From Acidimicrobiaceae bacterium (GTDB lineage: Bacteria; Actinomycetota; Acidimicrobiia; Acidimicrobiales; UBA8190), in NCBI GenBank assembly GCA_003151475.1, contig PLXQ01000046.1:1-42268 (forward strand): 42,268 nt of DNA. The letters are read 5' to 3'. The notes below the pieces were generated by a model that saw nothing but the letters and a program-made list of their open reading frames with translations, was not told the DNA's origin and searched no databases. The translations under genes were made by a program, and so were the position numbers. How positions within the stretch are numbered: the first letter of the stretch is position 1; every line of letters starts with the position of its first letter. Shown one piece after another: positions 27,235 through 35,989 of this stretch.

Positions 27235-27500
27235 AGAAGATCAAACAGATCCCCCGCGTGACTTCAGTCACGGTTGTGCCGCCACACGGATTGCGGCTCG
27301 TCTTTGATGACGGCGTCGAACGCACGGTCGATCTTGCTGGCGACCTTTGGGGTCCGATGTTCGAGCCCCTTAAGGATCCCGACTATTTCGCCAAGGTCGC
27401 AATAGATCACGGAACGGTCGTTTGGCCGAACGGGCTCGACCTGGACCCGCTTGTTCTCCACGGCGACTTTGATCCGGTTCAGCGTCCACAACACGCCTGA
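27231..27500 (+). CDS. DUF2442 family protein
   Basis: An 89-residue protein: VTSVTVVPPHGLRLVFDDGV, ERTVDLAGDLWGPMFEPLKD, then VAIDHGTVVWPNGLDLDPLV. This is the DUF2442 pattern (FDDG, D-L, P-x-F-x-x-L-x-D, F-x-x-V, G-x-(V/I)-x-W-P-x-G-x-D-(L/I)). It is translationally coupled to the DUF4160 gene and likely its partner. The pair ends 66 bases before the next tRNA tail, so it fills the first small segment. Confidence 0.82.
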   Translation: MKKIKQIPRVTSVTVVPPHGLRLVFDDGVERTVDLAGDLWGPMFEPLKDPDYFAKVAIDHGTVVWPNGLDLDPLVLHGDFDPVQRPQHA

Positions 27501-27566
27501 GTTGCTCGCAAAGTGGCCCAGGGTGCCACTGACCAACAGATCAGTAGCTTGACCTGCGGGTTCTCT

Positions 27567-27611
27567 TGGAGCGGACGACGGGATTCGAACCCGCGACCCT
27601 CACCTTGGCAA
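27567..27611 (-). repeat. tRNA-Gly(GCC) 3'-end fragment, copy B1
   Basis: 45 bases identical to the cores at 38497 and 39531: on the minus strand, half of the anticodon arm through T arm, acceptor strand and CCA. After it the sequence differs from the A copies, apart from an AAGGTGAT left after an A run. Left-end type: followed by the conserved B arm. Confidence 0.85.
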
Positions 27612-27663
27612 AAAAAGGTGATTGCCCCCGAGCTTCTTACCAGCGCCTTCCTCATTCATGCAC

Positions 27664-27775
27664 CATGATCGGCGTTTTCACCTGACCGCAACAGACCGTT
27701 ATCGACCGTAGTTGGCCGTGATGCGTGCGTTTTTTGTGCATGGCGGAGCACTGAATTCCGTACCACGTGCACCAC
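27664..27775 (+). repeat. Conserved B arm, copy 1
   Basis: 112 bases closely matching 39635-39746 without length change, ending in GTACCAC-GT-GCACCAC, the inverted form of the A-arm motif. It contains repeated GACCG words and a T-rich tract. Likely element-end DNA (integrase arm region). Confidence 0.75.
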
Positions 27776-28017
27776 GGGCTGGAGGCCGGTCGTGGGGCCG
27801 GAGCCGTCGCTGCGACTCTCGCCAGGGTTACTCGACACCGCAAGAGATAGAGGCGGGGGGGTTCTCTTCGCTCTGCACGAGTTCGAGTCGATGGTGCCTG
27901 TGGTCCGTTGCTGGTCGTTGGTGATCTTCCCGAGAGCTGCTCCTGTCCCCGTAGTCTCCGGCCTGCAGGATATCTCGACCCCTGCAATCGTTCCCAACGA
28001 ACCCCGCCTTTCGCGAT

Positions 28018-28890
28018 CTCGATCTGGGCTCAGCGGTGCTCTTTGTCGCCCTCGACCGGTTCAAGGCCGTCAATGACCTGGCCGGCCACAGCATGGGCGA
28101 CGAGTAACTGGTGGTTGTGGCCCACCGTCTACAAGAGGTGATCCGCGTCGGTGACACGCTGGGCCGCCTGGGCGGGGACGAGTTCGTCATCCTCTGTCCC
28201 GACCTGGGCGATCCGGCCAGTGAAGCCGAGGCGGTGGCCGAGCGGATCAATGCCGTTATCGCCCAGCCCTTTGTCTTCGACGGCGGCAGTCAGCACGTCT
28301 TCGTGTCGGCCAGCGTCGGGATAGGCATCGTCGGCCCGCATGATACGGCCGAAGACCTGTTGTCTCGAGCCGATTCGGCCATGTACGCGGCAAAGCGCCA
28401 TGGCGGTAACCGGTGTCGGACCTTGACGAGTCGGCGGATCCCACCTTGAGGCGTCGCCCGGAGCTGCTCAACGACCTCCACGAGGTGGCCGAACGGGGCG
28501 AGTTGTACGTGCACTACCAGCCGGTGGTGAAGCTGTCGTCGGGGGAGGTGACCTCCATCGAGGCCTTGGCCCATTGGGAGCATCCCCGCTTCGGCTCCGT
28601 GTGCCCCGATGAATTCATCCCTCTGGCCGAGGAGAGCGGCACGATCGTTCCCATCGGGCGGTGGGTGATCGCCCAGGCGGTGGCCGACTGCGCTCGCTGG
28701 CGCCGGGAAGGCTCGGCTGGAGTGGGGGTGGCGATCAATCGCTCCGGGCGCCAACTGAGCGACAAGGGCCTGAGCGCTCCGAGAATCTCCTCCGTGCGGC
28801 TGTCCTCGGTCACGATGACGGACTCCGTGATCTCCAAGGTGACCGCCTCCGGGCGCAGGGCTACCTCCTGGGTCGTCCGGGATCCTTCTC
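28018..28890 (+). pseudogene. GGDEF-EAL protein, wrecked
   Basis: Remains of a cyclic-di-GMP turnover protein. GGDEF part: AVLFVALDRFKAVNDLAGHS (metal Asp replaced by Ala), GDE then an in-frame TAA at 28108, then GRLGGDEFVILCPDLGDP and ASVGIGIVGPHDTAEDLL, RADSAMYAAKRHGGN. EAL part in another frame: LYVHYQPVVKLSSGEVTSIE, ALAHWEHPRFG, ESGTIVPIGRWVIAQA, NRSGRQLSDKGL. The ITES segment is present but on the opposite strand (inversion at about 28770-28855), then AQGYLLGRPGSF resumes on the plus strand. The DDFGTG and lysine motifs are gone. Not functional. Confidence 0.85.
28770..28855 (-). other. Inverted block inside the EAL domain
   Basis: Minus-strand reading gives LRPEAVTLEITESVIVTEDS followed by RTEEILGALR, which belongs in sense between RQLSDKGL and the lost DDFGTG motif. 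The ends carry imperfect inverted repeats (GCCTGAGCGC near 28769 and GCGCAGGGC near 28853). An inversion with deletion of about 300 bases of coding sequence explains the order. Confidence 0.75.
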
Positions 28891-29166
28891 GTCAAACGAC
28901 CCAGACCAAGACCGACCGGGATCATCGGAGCGGAGCAATACGGCGCGGGTGGGTGCCATGCGAGGTGGCCAGACGGGGTGATGTCGTCGGCAGGGGTCTT
29001 ATGCGAGCACTTGTTGACACCAAAGAGAGGCCCCCAAGAGACAGTTACGCTGGACGCGTTTGACCAGGAAGGTTGGAGGCGGCAGCTATGGCAAAGTCCA
29101 TTCGGTTTGAGAACTTGACCTGAGCAGATCGCCTTTCTAAGCGAAGCGCGTTCTCGTCACGCTGAT

Positions 29167-29355
29167 GTGGACCCGACCGGACCTGCATTTCAGGCCGGTG
29201 TCGCGCTTTGGCATGTGGCATGGGGTTGTGACAAATGCTTGTGGGGATTTCCATTGGAGGATGTACTCGTCGTCGACGCGGAGCCTGAGTGCCCACATTG
29301 CGGCGAACTCGGATGGTTTAACATCCCCCGGTCGATGCCGATGACCAAGACATAA
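29167..29355 (+). CDS. Small zinc-ribbon-like protein
   Basis: A 62-residue frame with two CxxC knuckles: HVAWGCDKCLWGFPLED and AEPECPHCGELGWFNIP, spaced as in zinc ribbons. No ribosome site is evident at the ATG, so it may be a fragment of a larger gene or start elsewhere. Function unknown. Confidence 0.35.
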   Translation: MDPTGPAFQAGVALWHVAWGCDKCLWGFPLEDVLVVDAEPECPHCGELGWFNIPRSMPMTKT

Positions 29356-29819
29356 CGAGGCTCGGCGTCGGTCGGGGCGTGTGTTGCCTCTTCACATTTA
29401 CCCCCACTCGGCTGGCGGCGAGCCGAGCCATATTCGCGGCCCAGAGCGATGGCGGTCTGGTGCCGGTCGACCCCGCCTGAACGGGAGACGTCGCGCTCCA
29501 GATGCCGTACTGCTCACGGGAGCCGGCCTCGGCGCACAGGCCGGCGACGGGTCAGCGGCGCAGATCTGATGGGCCTGAACGTAGCTGGTGGGCGGGGTTG
29601 TCACTGGGTTCACTGTTATGGCAGCCGCCGATGCCGTCAACCGCTAATCGGCGCGTGGACTACTACCACGTATCGGCGCCCTCCGGTTATCCATGTGATC
29701 GGTTCGGAAGGTTGTCCGTACACGAAGTTCGCAAAATAGATGTACCCAAGGCGTCCTCGTGAGTGGAGTTCGTTCAGCTGGAGATTGCTACCGACGCCTG
29801 CGACACCCAGGCCAGAGAA
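29356..29819. other. Intergenic region
   Basis: About 460 bases downstream of the large secreted protein gene. Short frames exist but none is convincing; one ends with a glutaredoxin-like GSEGCPYTKFAK that I could not extend. Confidence 0.4.
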
Positions 29820-32800
29820 CTAGCCAGTCTGGATGACCGTTGCAACCTCGGTGAACTGTGTTCCATTGATGATCACGGTGACGACGTCACCATCTTCAAC
29901 TGAAACCTGCCCTGCGCCGAGGCCGTAAGCATTGCCGAGGTCGAACTGCACCTCGGTATTCGAATAGCTTAGAAGAAACAGCCCAACACAGTCTCCAGGT
30001 TGACCGGCAGTCCAGTTCAGAATGCCCGATCGATAGTCCTCGAACACAATGGCGTTCTGCGTATAGTTCGAACCGGTCGCCCCGCAGGTGTTGCTGACCT
30101 CCGTTCCTGAGGGGGCGCTTCCGAACCCATTGCCATCGATCGTGACACCCAATCCGTTTTCAAGTGTGACGTCCGATATGGACGGCGCCGCCACCGCGGC
30201 GTCGATCAGGGGTGGCGATGCGTTCCCGGTGGATTCAAGGGCGTAGACACTGATCTCCCACAGAGTGGACCCCAAGGATCGCGTGCTCTTCGTGATGGTC
30301 GTCCCCGCCACATCGGAGCAGCTGGCCTGCGATGCGCTGGTGACGCAGACCCGGTAACCCAGTATCGCTATTCCGTTGGGATTCCTCGGAGCGGTCCACG
30401 ACGTCGTCTCTTGGCTGTCGCCGTAGCTGTCCAACAGGCCGGTGGGCACGACACCGCTGGTTCCCCCACCGACGTTGCAGTTCAACTCCCCTTTCAGTCC
30501 GGTCGCATCAGTGGCCTGGACCTGCAGGAGGCGTCCGAACATGGTGACGATCGAACCCGTGGTCAGGCTGCCCAAGGCCGTGACGGAGTCACCGGCTATG
30601 GGGTTGAGGAGTGTGTAGGTGATGGGGGGGTCCGAGGCCCCGTCTGTCCGGGCCGCTTGGAATTGTGCCACGCCCGCACCGACGTTGACGTTGCAAGTGC
30701 CCGCTGGCTGCGATGCCACCGAGACGACGAGCTTGGTGGGATTGCTCGTGATGGTGGCACACGTGAACGTGTGCGAATAGATCGTGCCGTCCCACTGATC
30801 TTTGAGGCCAAGGAGATCGACGTTGACACCGGCCTTCACGGAGATCGTGGGACAGAGCGAAAAGTAGGGAGAGCCGTTGATGTTCGTGGTGGCGTCCAAC
30901 TTGGCCTCGGCCGTCACGTTGACACACAGGGCGCCATAGGCGCAGAGCTGCGGTAGGACATCGAGTGCGGCGCTCCCACTGCCGCTGCCCGTCGCCGTCG
31001 ACGAGAAGCTGTTCGGGGTGACGGAATTCTGGTCAGGCTGGCTGCTGCAGCCCTTGCCGTCGCCGAGCGAGCAGCGGAAGCCACCACCGAGTTGTCCGGT
31101 GAGTCCCGTCTTCAGAGAAGCCTTGCCCGCAAGCTTCAGATTGATGGTGATCTTGGGAATGATCGAGATGGGTCCGACCTGAATATCACCCAGGGAGAGG
31201 TCGAGGATCGAGATCGTCGTGTTCTCGTTGACATTCAGGACCAACGACGCCACCACGCCCACGCCGGCATCGGCCGACAGCGAGATCGAGTCGGGCAGGA
31301 AGTGCGGGATGCAGAGGGTGATGCCGAAGTGCGTGTGGTTGGTGCAACCCCAGTTGATGCCGCCGCTGATGTTGACGTGGTAGTTGAACGTGGAGTTCAC
31401 ACAAATGCTGGTGGAGTCACCGGAGCACGTTCCGTAGTTGATGGGGAAACTTCCCTGGATAAGCGGCTGGGCACCGTTGACGACGCCGGCGCTGAGGGGC
31501 TCGGCCGTCCCCGTCGTCTCGCCCGGAGGGGCACCGGAGAGGCTGTAGCTGAAGATCAAGAAGGCCTGGGTCGGCGAAGCGTCGGTGGTGTTGACGACCA
31601 GACCCCCCGACGGGGTCGGATAGACGCTTTGGACCAGGGCCAGTAGCCCTTGGGGCATGGTGGCCGAGGACAGGGCCATGAGCACGTTCCCGGCGTGCAG
31701 GTTGTTCAACTGGCTGGGAACCGGAGAGGGCCACGTGAGGGTCCCCGACACATCGGACTGCAGCGCCGCCACGGTGGGCGCCGTGAGCTGCAGCGTGCCG
31801 GGATTGAGGGTGACGTTCGGCGTCACGGCGATGTCGGTGGTCCGTGCCGGACTCGTGCCCGCCCCGGACTTGGCCACGACGGAGACGTCATAGTACGAGC
31901 CCGAACTCAGCCCCGCCAGGACGTAGGAGGTGACCGACGCCTTGAGTGTCACCGTGCCCGGGTGACCCTTGGCCAGGGGGTGACCCGCTTTGACGGCGCT
32001 GACGGGGGCGTTCTCGGAGGAGACCGTGTACGTGAGCACGTAGTGCTTGAGTTTCTTGGTCCCCGGATCGGTGGGCGGCGCCCAGCTGACATCCAGGTTC
32101 CCGTTCCCGTCCGGGACCACGGCGAGCCCGGCCGGCTCCCCCGGCGCCGTCTTGGCCGCCGGAGTCCCCGGGGCCTCCGCCGCCGTCGATGTGCCGGCGG
32201 CTGATGTCGCCGTCAGGCTCAGGCTGTAGGCCACGCCGTTGGCCAGCTTCTTCAACGTGAACTGCGTCTTCGTTCCCGGGATGGTGGCCGCGACCGACCC
32301 ATGGCCGGTGGCGGCAGCCACCAGCTGGTAGGAGGTCACAGGGTCTCCGCCCACCTGCGACGGCGGGTTCCAGCTCACGATCAACGACTTCGAACGATCC
32401 TGCACCGACGTGATCAGAGGCTGTGACGGGGGCTGTGTCGCCAGGGGCACGGCCGGATTGGAGGGGCCGCTGGCCTGGCCTTGGTTGCCGGCGGCGCTCT
32501 TCGTGCCCTTGGTGCCGGCGAAGGTCCCGGCGCTCGTGCCGTAGGCGTTGGTGGCGGAGACGGTGGACGTGTAGGGGACAGCGGCGCACAGCCCCGAGAT
32601 CTCGGCTCCGGTATCGGAAGCCGAGACGGTGACCGAGGGGGGCGACGAGCAGCCGGAGGGCACCGTGCCCCCGTAGCCCGACGCCACCGACGCCGTGGCC
32701 GTATAGCTGGTGACGGCATCGGTGGTAACGTTGGGGGCCCACGAGACGAAGAGACCGAGGCCTTCGGGATCGGCTTCGACCACGTTCGGGGGCTCCGGAG

Positions 32801-34106
32801 CCAGGTTGTAGTTGAACTGGTCCTGGGGACGGGTCGGCGACGTTCCGCCCGTTGTCGTCACCGTGACGTCGACCGGTCCGGCGGCCGCTCCGTCGGGCTC
32901 GGTGGCGGTGATCGAGGTGCTGCTATTCAGTGTCACTACGGTGGACGGTGTCGTGCCGAAGTCAACGGCGGGAGGGGCGTTGCCGAGACCGGTGAAGTTG
33001 ACTCCGGTGATCGAAACCGAGAGCGAGGTGTTTCCCCCGCTGCTCGGACTCACCGCCGTCACAAAGGGAACGGCGGACGCCGCGACGGTCAACGTGAACG
33101 GCTGCGAGGTGAACAGTCCGTTCTGGTCCAGCGAGTCGATCTCCAGTGCGTAGGTGCCGGCCGAGCCCGGCGGCGGCGTGCCCGACAGGACACCGCTGGA
33201 CCCGGTGGGGTCGGCCACGAACGTCACGCCCATGGGGAGGTTCCCCAAGCACAGGAGATTTGTCGTGCCCGGGCTCGACACCGACACGGTGAAGGTGCCC
33301 GGGGTCCCCTCGGTGAACGTGGTCGAGGCGGCGCTCGTCACCGCCGGTGCCGTGCTCGCCACGCCAGCGCTCACGACGCCGCTCGTGATCGTGAGGGTCG
33401 ACACGCCACCGGCCGTAGCACAGGCGGTCATGAGTTGAGAGCGCGTGAGGCCGCCGAAGATGGTCGCCGACGAGGTTCCGCCGTACGAACCGGTGGCGAA
33501 TGTCGCCATTGATGCCAGTCCGACGAAGTTCGATGGGCTCTGGGCGTCGGCGTTCGCTGTCCCCGCCCACGTCATCGACGTCGGTGCGATCCCGTCAGGC
33601 GGTGCCGGATCGGCCCCGGTCCAATCGATGTCGGCCGAGGAGTACGTGCCGCCCAGAACGTCGGCACAGCTGTTGTCGCTGTAGGTGGCGGCCGACGAGA
33701 AGGCCCCGGTGACGGTGGCGGAGGACACGTCGGTCTGTCCGCTCTGGGTGCAGTTGGACAGGGTCAAGGTCGTGGTGGCCGTCTCTGATCCCACGGTGGT
33801 GCTCGACGTGATCGGCGGGTTGAAGCTGACGGTGCCCGAGACGCCGACACAGGTCGCGCTTCCCGTCGCCGTGATGGCGGTTGCGGCCGCCGCTGACGCA
33901 CTCGGGGCCCCGGCGACAATGCTTAGGAGGGGCACGGAGGCCAGGCACGCCATCAGGAGCGCTCGTTGCCGAGGGGCTCGAACAGACAAGCGAGCGAAGA
34001 CGCCGCCCTGGTTCCAATCCCGGGCCGGGAGCCTCCCCGACGCGGCGCCCATTCCCCGATTCTTCCCACCTTTAGGCACTGCTGACCAAATGACCCGTGT
34101 GAACAT
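29820..34106 (-). CDS. Large secreted multidomain TIG/FN3-like protein
   Basis: A 1428-residue exported protein. A basic N-terminus of about 35 residues precedes a hydrophobic signal (LLMACLASVPLLSIVAGA, ASA cleavage near 70). Residues about 75-250 form a Ser/Thr-rich beta domain with paired Cys; 255-350 a putative-Ig-like domain (TFTEGTPGTFTVSVSSPGTT); 352-445 an IPT/TIG domain (VPFVTAVSPSSGGNTSLSVS ITGVNFTG); then three FN3-like domains (PPNVVEADPEGLGLFVSWAP, QPLITSVQDRSKSLIVSWNP, EPAGLAVVPDGNGNLDVSWA), a large beta region with several Cys, a fourth FN3-like and a final TIG-like domain. No enzyme motif or sorting signal was seen; an adhesin or matrix role is inferred. The ATG at 34104-34106 follows AAAGGCGG; an upstream TTG is less likely. 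Confidence 0.8.
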   Translation of the reverse strand: MFTRVIWSAVPKGGKNRGMGAASGRLPARDWNQGGVFARLSVRAPRQRALLMACLASVPLLSIVAGAPSASAAAATAITATGSATCVGVSGTVSFNPPITSSTTVGSETATTTLTLSNCTQSGQTDVSSATVTGAFSSAATYSDNSCADVLGGTYSSADIDWTGADPAPPDGIAPTSMTWAGTANADAQSPSNFVGLASMATFATGSYGGTSSATIFGGLTRSQLMTACATAGGVSTLTITSGVVSAGVASTAPAVTSAASTTFTEGTPGTFTVSVSSPGTTNLLCLGNLPMGVTFVADPTGSSGVLSGTPPPGSAGTYALEIDSLDQNGLFTSQPFTLTVAASAVPFVTAVSPSSGGNTSLSVSITGVNFTGLGNAPPAVDFGTTPSTVVTLNSSTSITATEPDGAAAGPVDVTVTTTGGTSPTRPQDQFNYNLAPEPPNVVEADPEGLGLFVSWAPNVTTDAVTSYTATASVASGYGGTVPSGCSSPPSVTVSASDTGAEISGLCAAVPYTSTVSATNAYGTSAGTFAGTKGTKSAAGNQGQASGPSNPAVPLATQPPSQPLITSVQDRSKSLIVSWNPPSQVGGDPVTSYQLVAAATGHGSVAATIPGTKTQFTLKKLANGVAYSLSLTATSAAGTSTAAEAPGTPAAKTAPGEPAGLAVVPDGNGNLDVSWAPPTDPGTKKLKHYVLTYTVSSENAPVSAVKAGHPLAKGHPGTVTLKASVTSYVLAGLSSGSYYDVSVVAKSGAGTSPARTTDIAVTPNVTLNPGTLQLTAPTVAALQSDVSGTLTWPSPVPSQLNNLHAGNVLMALSSATMPQGLLALVQSVYPTPSGGLVVNTTDASPTQAFLIFSYSLSGAPPGETTGTAEPLSAGVVNGAQPLIQGSFPINYGTCSGDSTSICVNSTFNYHVNISGGINWGCTNHTHFGITLCIPHFLPDSISLSADAGVGVVASLVLNVNENTTISILDLSLGDIQVGPISIIPKITINLKLAGKASLKTGLTGQLGGGFRCSLGDGKGCSSQPDQNSVTPNSFSSTATGSGSGSAALDVLPQLCAYGALCVNVTAEAKLDATTNINGSPYFSLCPTISVKAGVNVDLLGLKDQWDGTIYSHTFTCATITSNPTKLVVSVASQPAGTCNVNVGAGVAQFQAARTDGASDPPITYTLLNPIAGDSVTALGSLTTGSIVTMFGRLLQVQATDATGLKGELNCNVGGGTSGVVPTGLLDSYGDSQETTSWTAPRNPNGIAILGYRVCVTSASQASCSDVAGTTITKSTRSLGSTLWEISVYALESTGNASPPLIDAAVAAPSISDVTLENGLGVTIDGNGFGSAPSGTEVSNTCGATGSNYTQNAIVFEDYRSGILNWTAGQPGDCVGLFLLSYSNTEVQFDLGNAYGLGAGQVSVEDGDVVTVIINGTQFTEVATVIQTG

Positions 34107-34442
34107 CGTTCCGCCTTTCAAGAGTTCCCAGTCCAGAGATTTCGATGTTGGCTGAGAGCACCAAGGCCCATTGACGCCTTGGCTGTAGTGCGCCCGATCG
34201 AGTTACTGCCGAGGTTGTTGAACCGCTGGGGCCCCGTCGGGTCCGACTACGATCCCGGTCGAACCGCTGACGACCTTCCGTTGCAACTCGGCACCACCGA
34301 ACGCGGTTACCGACAGGTCGGTCGTCTCAACGCGTACACCCACCTCGGAAGTGCCTCCTCGGGCAAGGGATTTGGAGTGGATCACGACAGCCCAAATTCT
34401 CCTTGCCGAAGAGGCAGCATTGCTACCGGTGGTTCTGAGCGA
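34107..34442. other. Intergenic region
   Basis: About 335 bases between the large secreted gene and the secreted-repeat gene, both leftward. No gene or clear hairpin was found. Confidence 0.4.
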
Positions 34443-35480
34443 TTAGGCCAACGGCGGGAGGGTGTTGAACACGCCCCACGGGCTGGTCACACCCGCTCCG
34501 TTGATGCTGGCCGGACCGCTAATGCCCGGGATGCCCGGGATATAGGCATCGCCGCTGTCCAGGTACAGGGGTTGGCCGTTGTAGGTCACCTGGTGGGTGC
34601 CGTCGGGCCTCACGGTCGTCCCGAGAGCGTGCCGGTCAACGTTGGGCCCGGCTTCAGGCCGCCCAGTAGTGAGGACCGGTGGCCAGTTGAGGGCACACTG
34701 CCCCCGGCAGGCGCCCGTGTGGCCCCTGTCAGTGCTCAACGTGTACACGGGGAAGCTCTCCCGGGGAAAGAGACTGAAGCTGTCGTTCATCGATACGGCA
34801 AGTACGGTCATATCGGGCCCGGTGCCGCCGACTGGAGCGGTCTCAAGCTGCAATTGCGCCTGCCCCCGTGCAGGGAGGCCCCGCCCTGGCTCGACCAGGT
34901 ACCAGATGCCCTTGGGACTGGTCACCGGGTCAAACAAGTTGGCCCCCTCCCTTTCCCCCGGTAATTCGTCCAGGAAGAAGCGGTACAAGGGGAGACCGGC
35001 GTAAGTCACCTGCTTCACCCGACCTCCAAAGGGCACGTCAGTACGGGTCACCGTCCCAAGGAGGGTGGGGTTGACGCCCCGCCCTGCGATGGGGGCACCC
35101 TTCGTGAGGAGCGCCGGCCAAAGGACGGTGTCGCAAGGTGCCCCGGTGGGGTTCGTATTGTCGCTACACGCGAACGGGGCAGATTGGAGCGCATGGAGCC
35201 GGTCGGATGTGAGCACGTAGAGAGAGCAACCGGCCTCGTCGCCCGAACCGACGACCAACACTCTGCCATATGGCGTCGATACAGCCGACACGGTCGCGGG
35301 ACCGGTCGGGGCGCTGGTCACGGGAGTCGCACAAGGACTACTTTCACTTTGGGCACTTTGGGCACTTTGGGCACTCGCGGGTGAGCTGGACACAAGGGTC
35401 ACCGCAACGAGACCGAGAGTGAGCGTGGCCACTGTGGCACGGCCTGCAGCAAGCGTGCCGAACCGGCGTAACAGCGTCAT
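34443..35480 (-). CDS. Secreted repeat protein (COG4315/PF03640 type)
   Basis: A 345-residue exported protein. Signal peptide: MTLLRRFGTLAAGRATVATL, then LGLVAVTLVSSSPASAQ. Mature part has repeats of the secreted-repeat family: LYVLTSDRLHALQSAPFACS, WPALLTKGAPIAGRGVNPTL, TDVPFGGRVKQVTYAGLPLY and again FPVYTLSTDRGHTGACRGQC, ALNWPPVLTTGRPEAGPNV, RPDGTHQVTYNGQPLYLDS. The pattern L-Y-x-x-x-D-x-(4-8)-C-x-x-x-C-x-x-x-WPP-(L/V) is typical; these proteins are exported and of unknown function. Just after the signal, a 9-bp DNA repeat (35345-35372) encodes AQSAQSAQS, slippage-prone. ATG with GGAGGT upstream. Confidence 0.85.
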   Translation of the reverse strand: MTLLRRFGTLAAGRATVATLTLGLVAVTLVSSSPASAQSAQSAQSESSPCATPVTSAPTGPATVSAVSTPYGRVLVVGSGDEAGCSLYVLTSDRLHALQSAPFACSDNTNPTGAPCDTVLWPALLTKGAPIAGRGVNPTLLGTVTRTDVPFGGRVKQVTYAGLPLYRFFLDELPGEREGANLFDPVTSPKGIWYLVEPGRGLPARGQAQLQLETAPVGGTGPDMTVLAVSMNDSFSLFPRESFPVYTLSTDRGHTGACRGQCALNWPPVLTTGRPEAGPNVDRHALGTTVRPDGTHQVTYNGQPLYLDSGDAYIPGIPGISGPASINGAGVTSPWGVFNTLPPLA

Positions 35481-35560
35481 TGCGACCTCCATCCGACGAT
35501 AAGGCCGACCCGCAGGGGCGGCGAGGGCAAATCTGAACAGCGGCGACCGGCGTTGGGCTC

Positions 35561-35845
35561 TCACGACGCCACGCCCGTGTAGAAGTACGGGTCGAGGACT
35601 CGCACCGCGCTGATCGAGTCGACGGGAAGGCCATTGGCCAGCGCAGCGCGCTCGACCGATTCGGGGCTCGGGCCGTCGTAGATGCAGAACGTCTTCGTGT
35701 GATCGATCGAGACGTAGGACGTGATCCAGGTGACGGACTCCTCGGCGTTGTTCTCCACCACGCCGAGGCAGGTCTTGGCCCCGTCGGCGGTCACCGGAAT
35801 TGCGAGCCCTTCTGGGAAGGTTCGCTGGACGAGGAAGCGTGGCAC
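35561..35845 (-). CDS. DUF4242 family protein
   Basis: A 94-residue protein: VPRFLVQRTFPEGLAIPVTA, then ESVTWITSYVSIDHTKTFCI YDGPSPESVERAALANGLPV, then ISAVRVLDPYFYTG. This is the DUF4242 ferredoxin-like dimer fold, annotated in places as nickel-binding; conserved His/Cys near SIDHTKTFC. Start GTG at 35843-35845 with AAAGGAGAAGG upstream; the longer frame contains repeat-derived residues only. It is divergent from the SARP-like regulator, whose control of this and the downstream secreted gene is plausible. Confidence 0.75.
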   Translation of the reverse strand: MPRFLVQRTFPEGLAIPVTADGAKTCLGVVENNAEESVTWITSYVSIDHTKTFCIYDGPSPESVERAALANGLPVDSISAVRVLDPYFYTGVAS

Positions 35846-35900
35846 GGCCTTCTCCTTTCGATTGGCTGTCGCCAATGGCGACTTGGAGTGAGCTAACCAT

Positions 35901-35960
35901 GGGCCGGTCGGGGGCCGGTCGGGGGCCGGTCGAGCGGCGGTCGAGCGGCGGTCGAGCGCG
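35901..35960. repeat. Tandem repeats in the divergent promoter
   Basis: Three 11-bp GGGCCGGTCGG-type units followed by two to three GAGCGGCGGTC-type units, sharing a CGGTCG core. They fill the space between the DUF4242 gene and the SARP-like gene. Direct repeats at this place are how SARP regulators usually mark their operators. Confidence 0.65.
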
Positions 35961-35989
35961 GGACGAGCCAACCGCCGTATCGTCTAGGT

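Noticed and set aside
29650..29739. Glutaredoxin-like GSEGCPYTKFAK peptide
   Set aside because: Only about 17 residues match and the frame stops directly; no thioredoxin fold remains in any frame.
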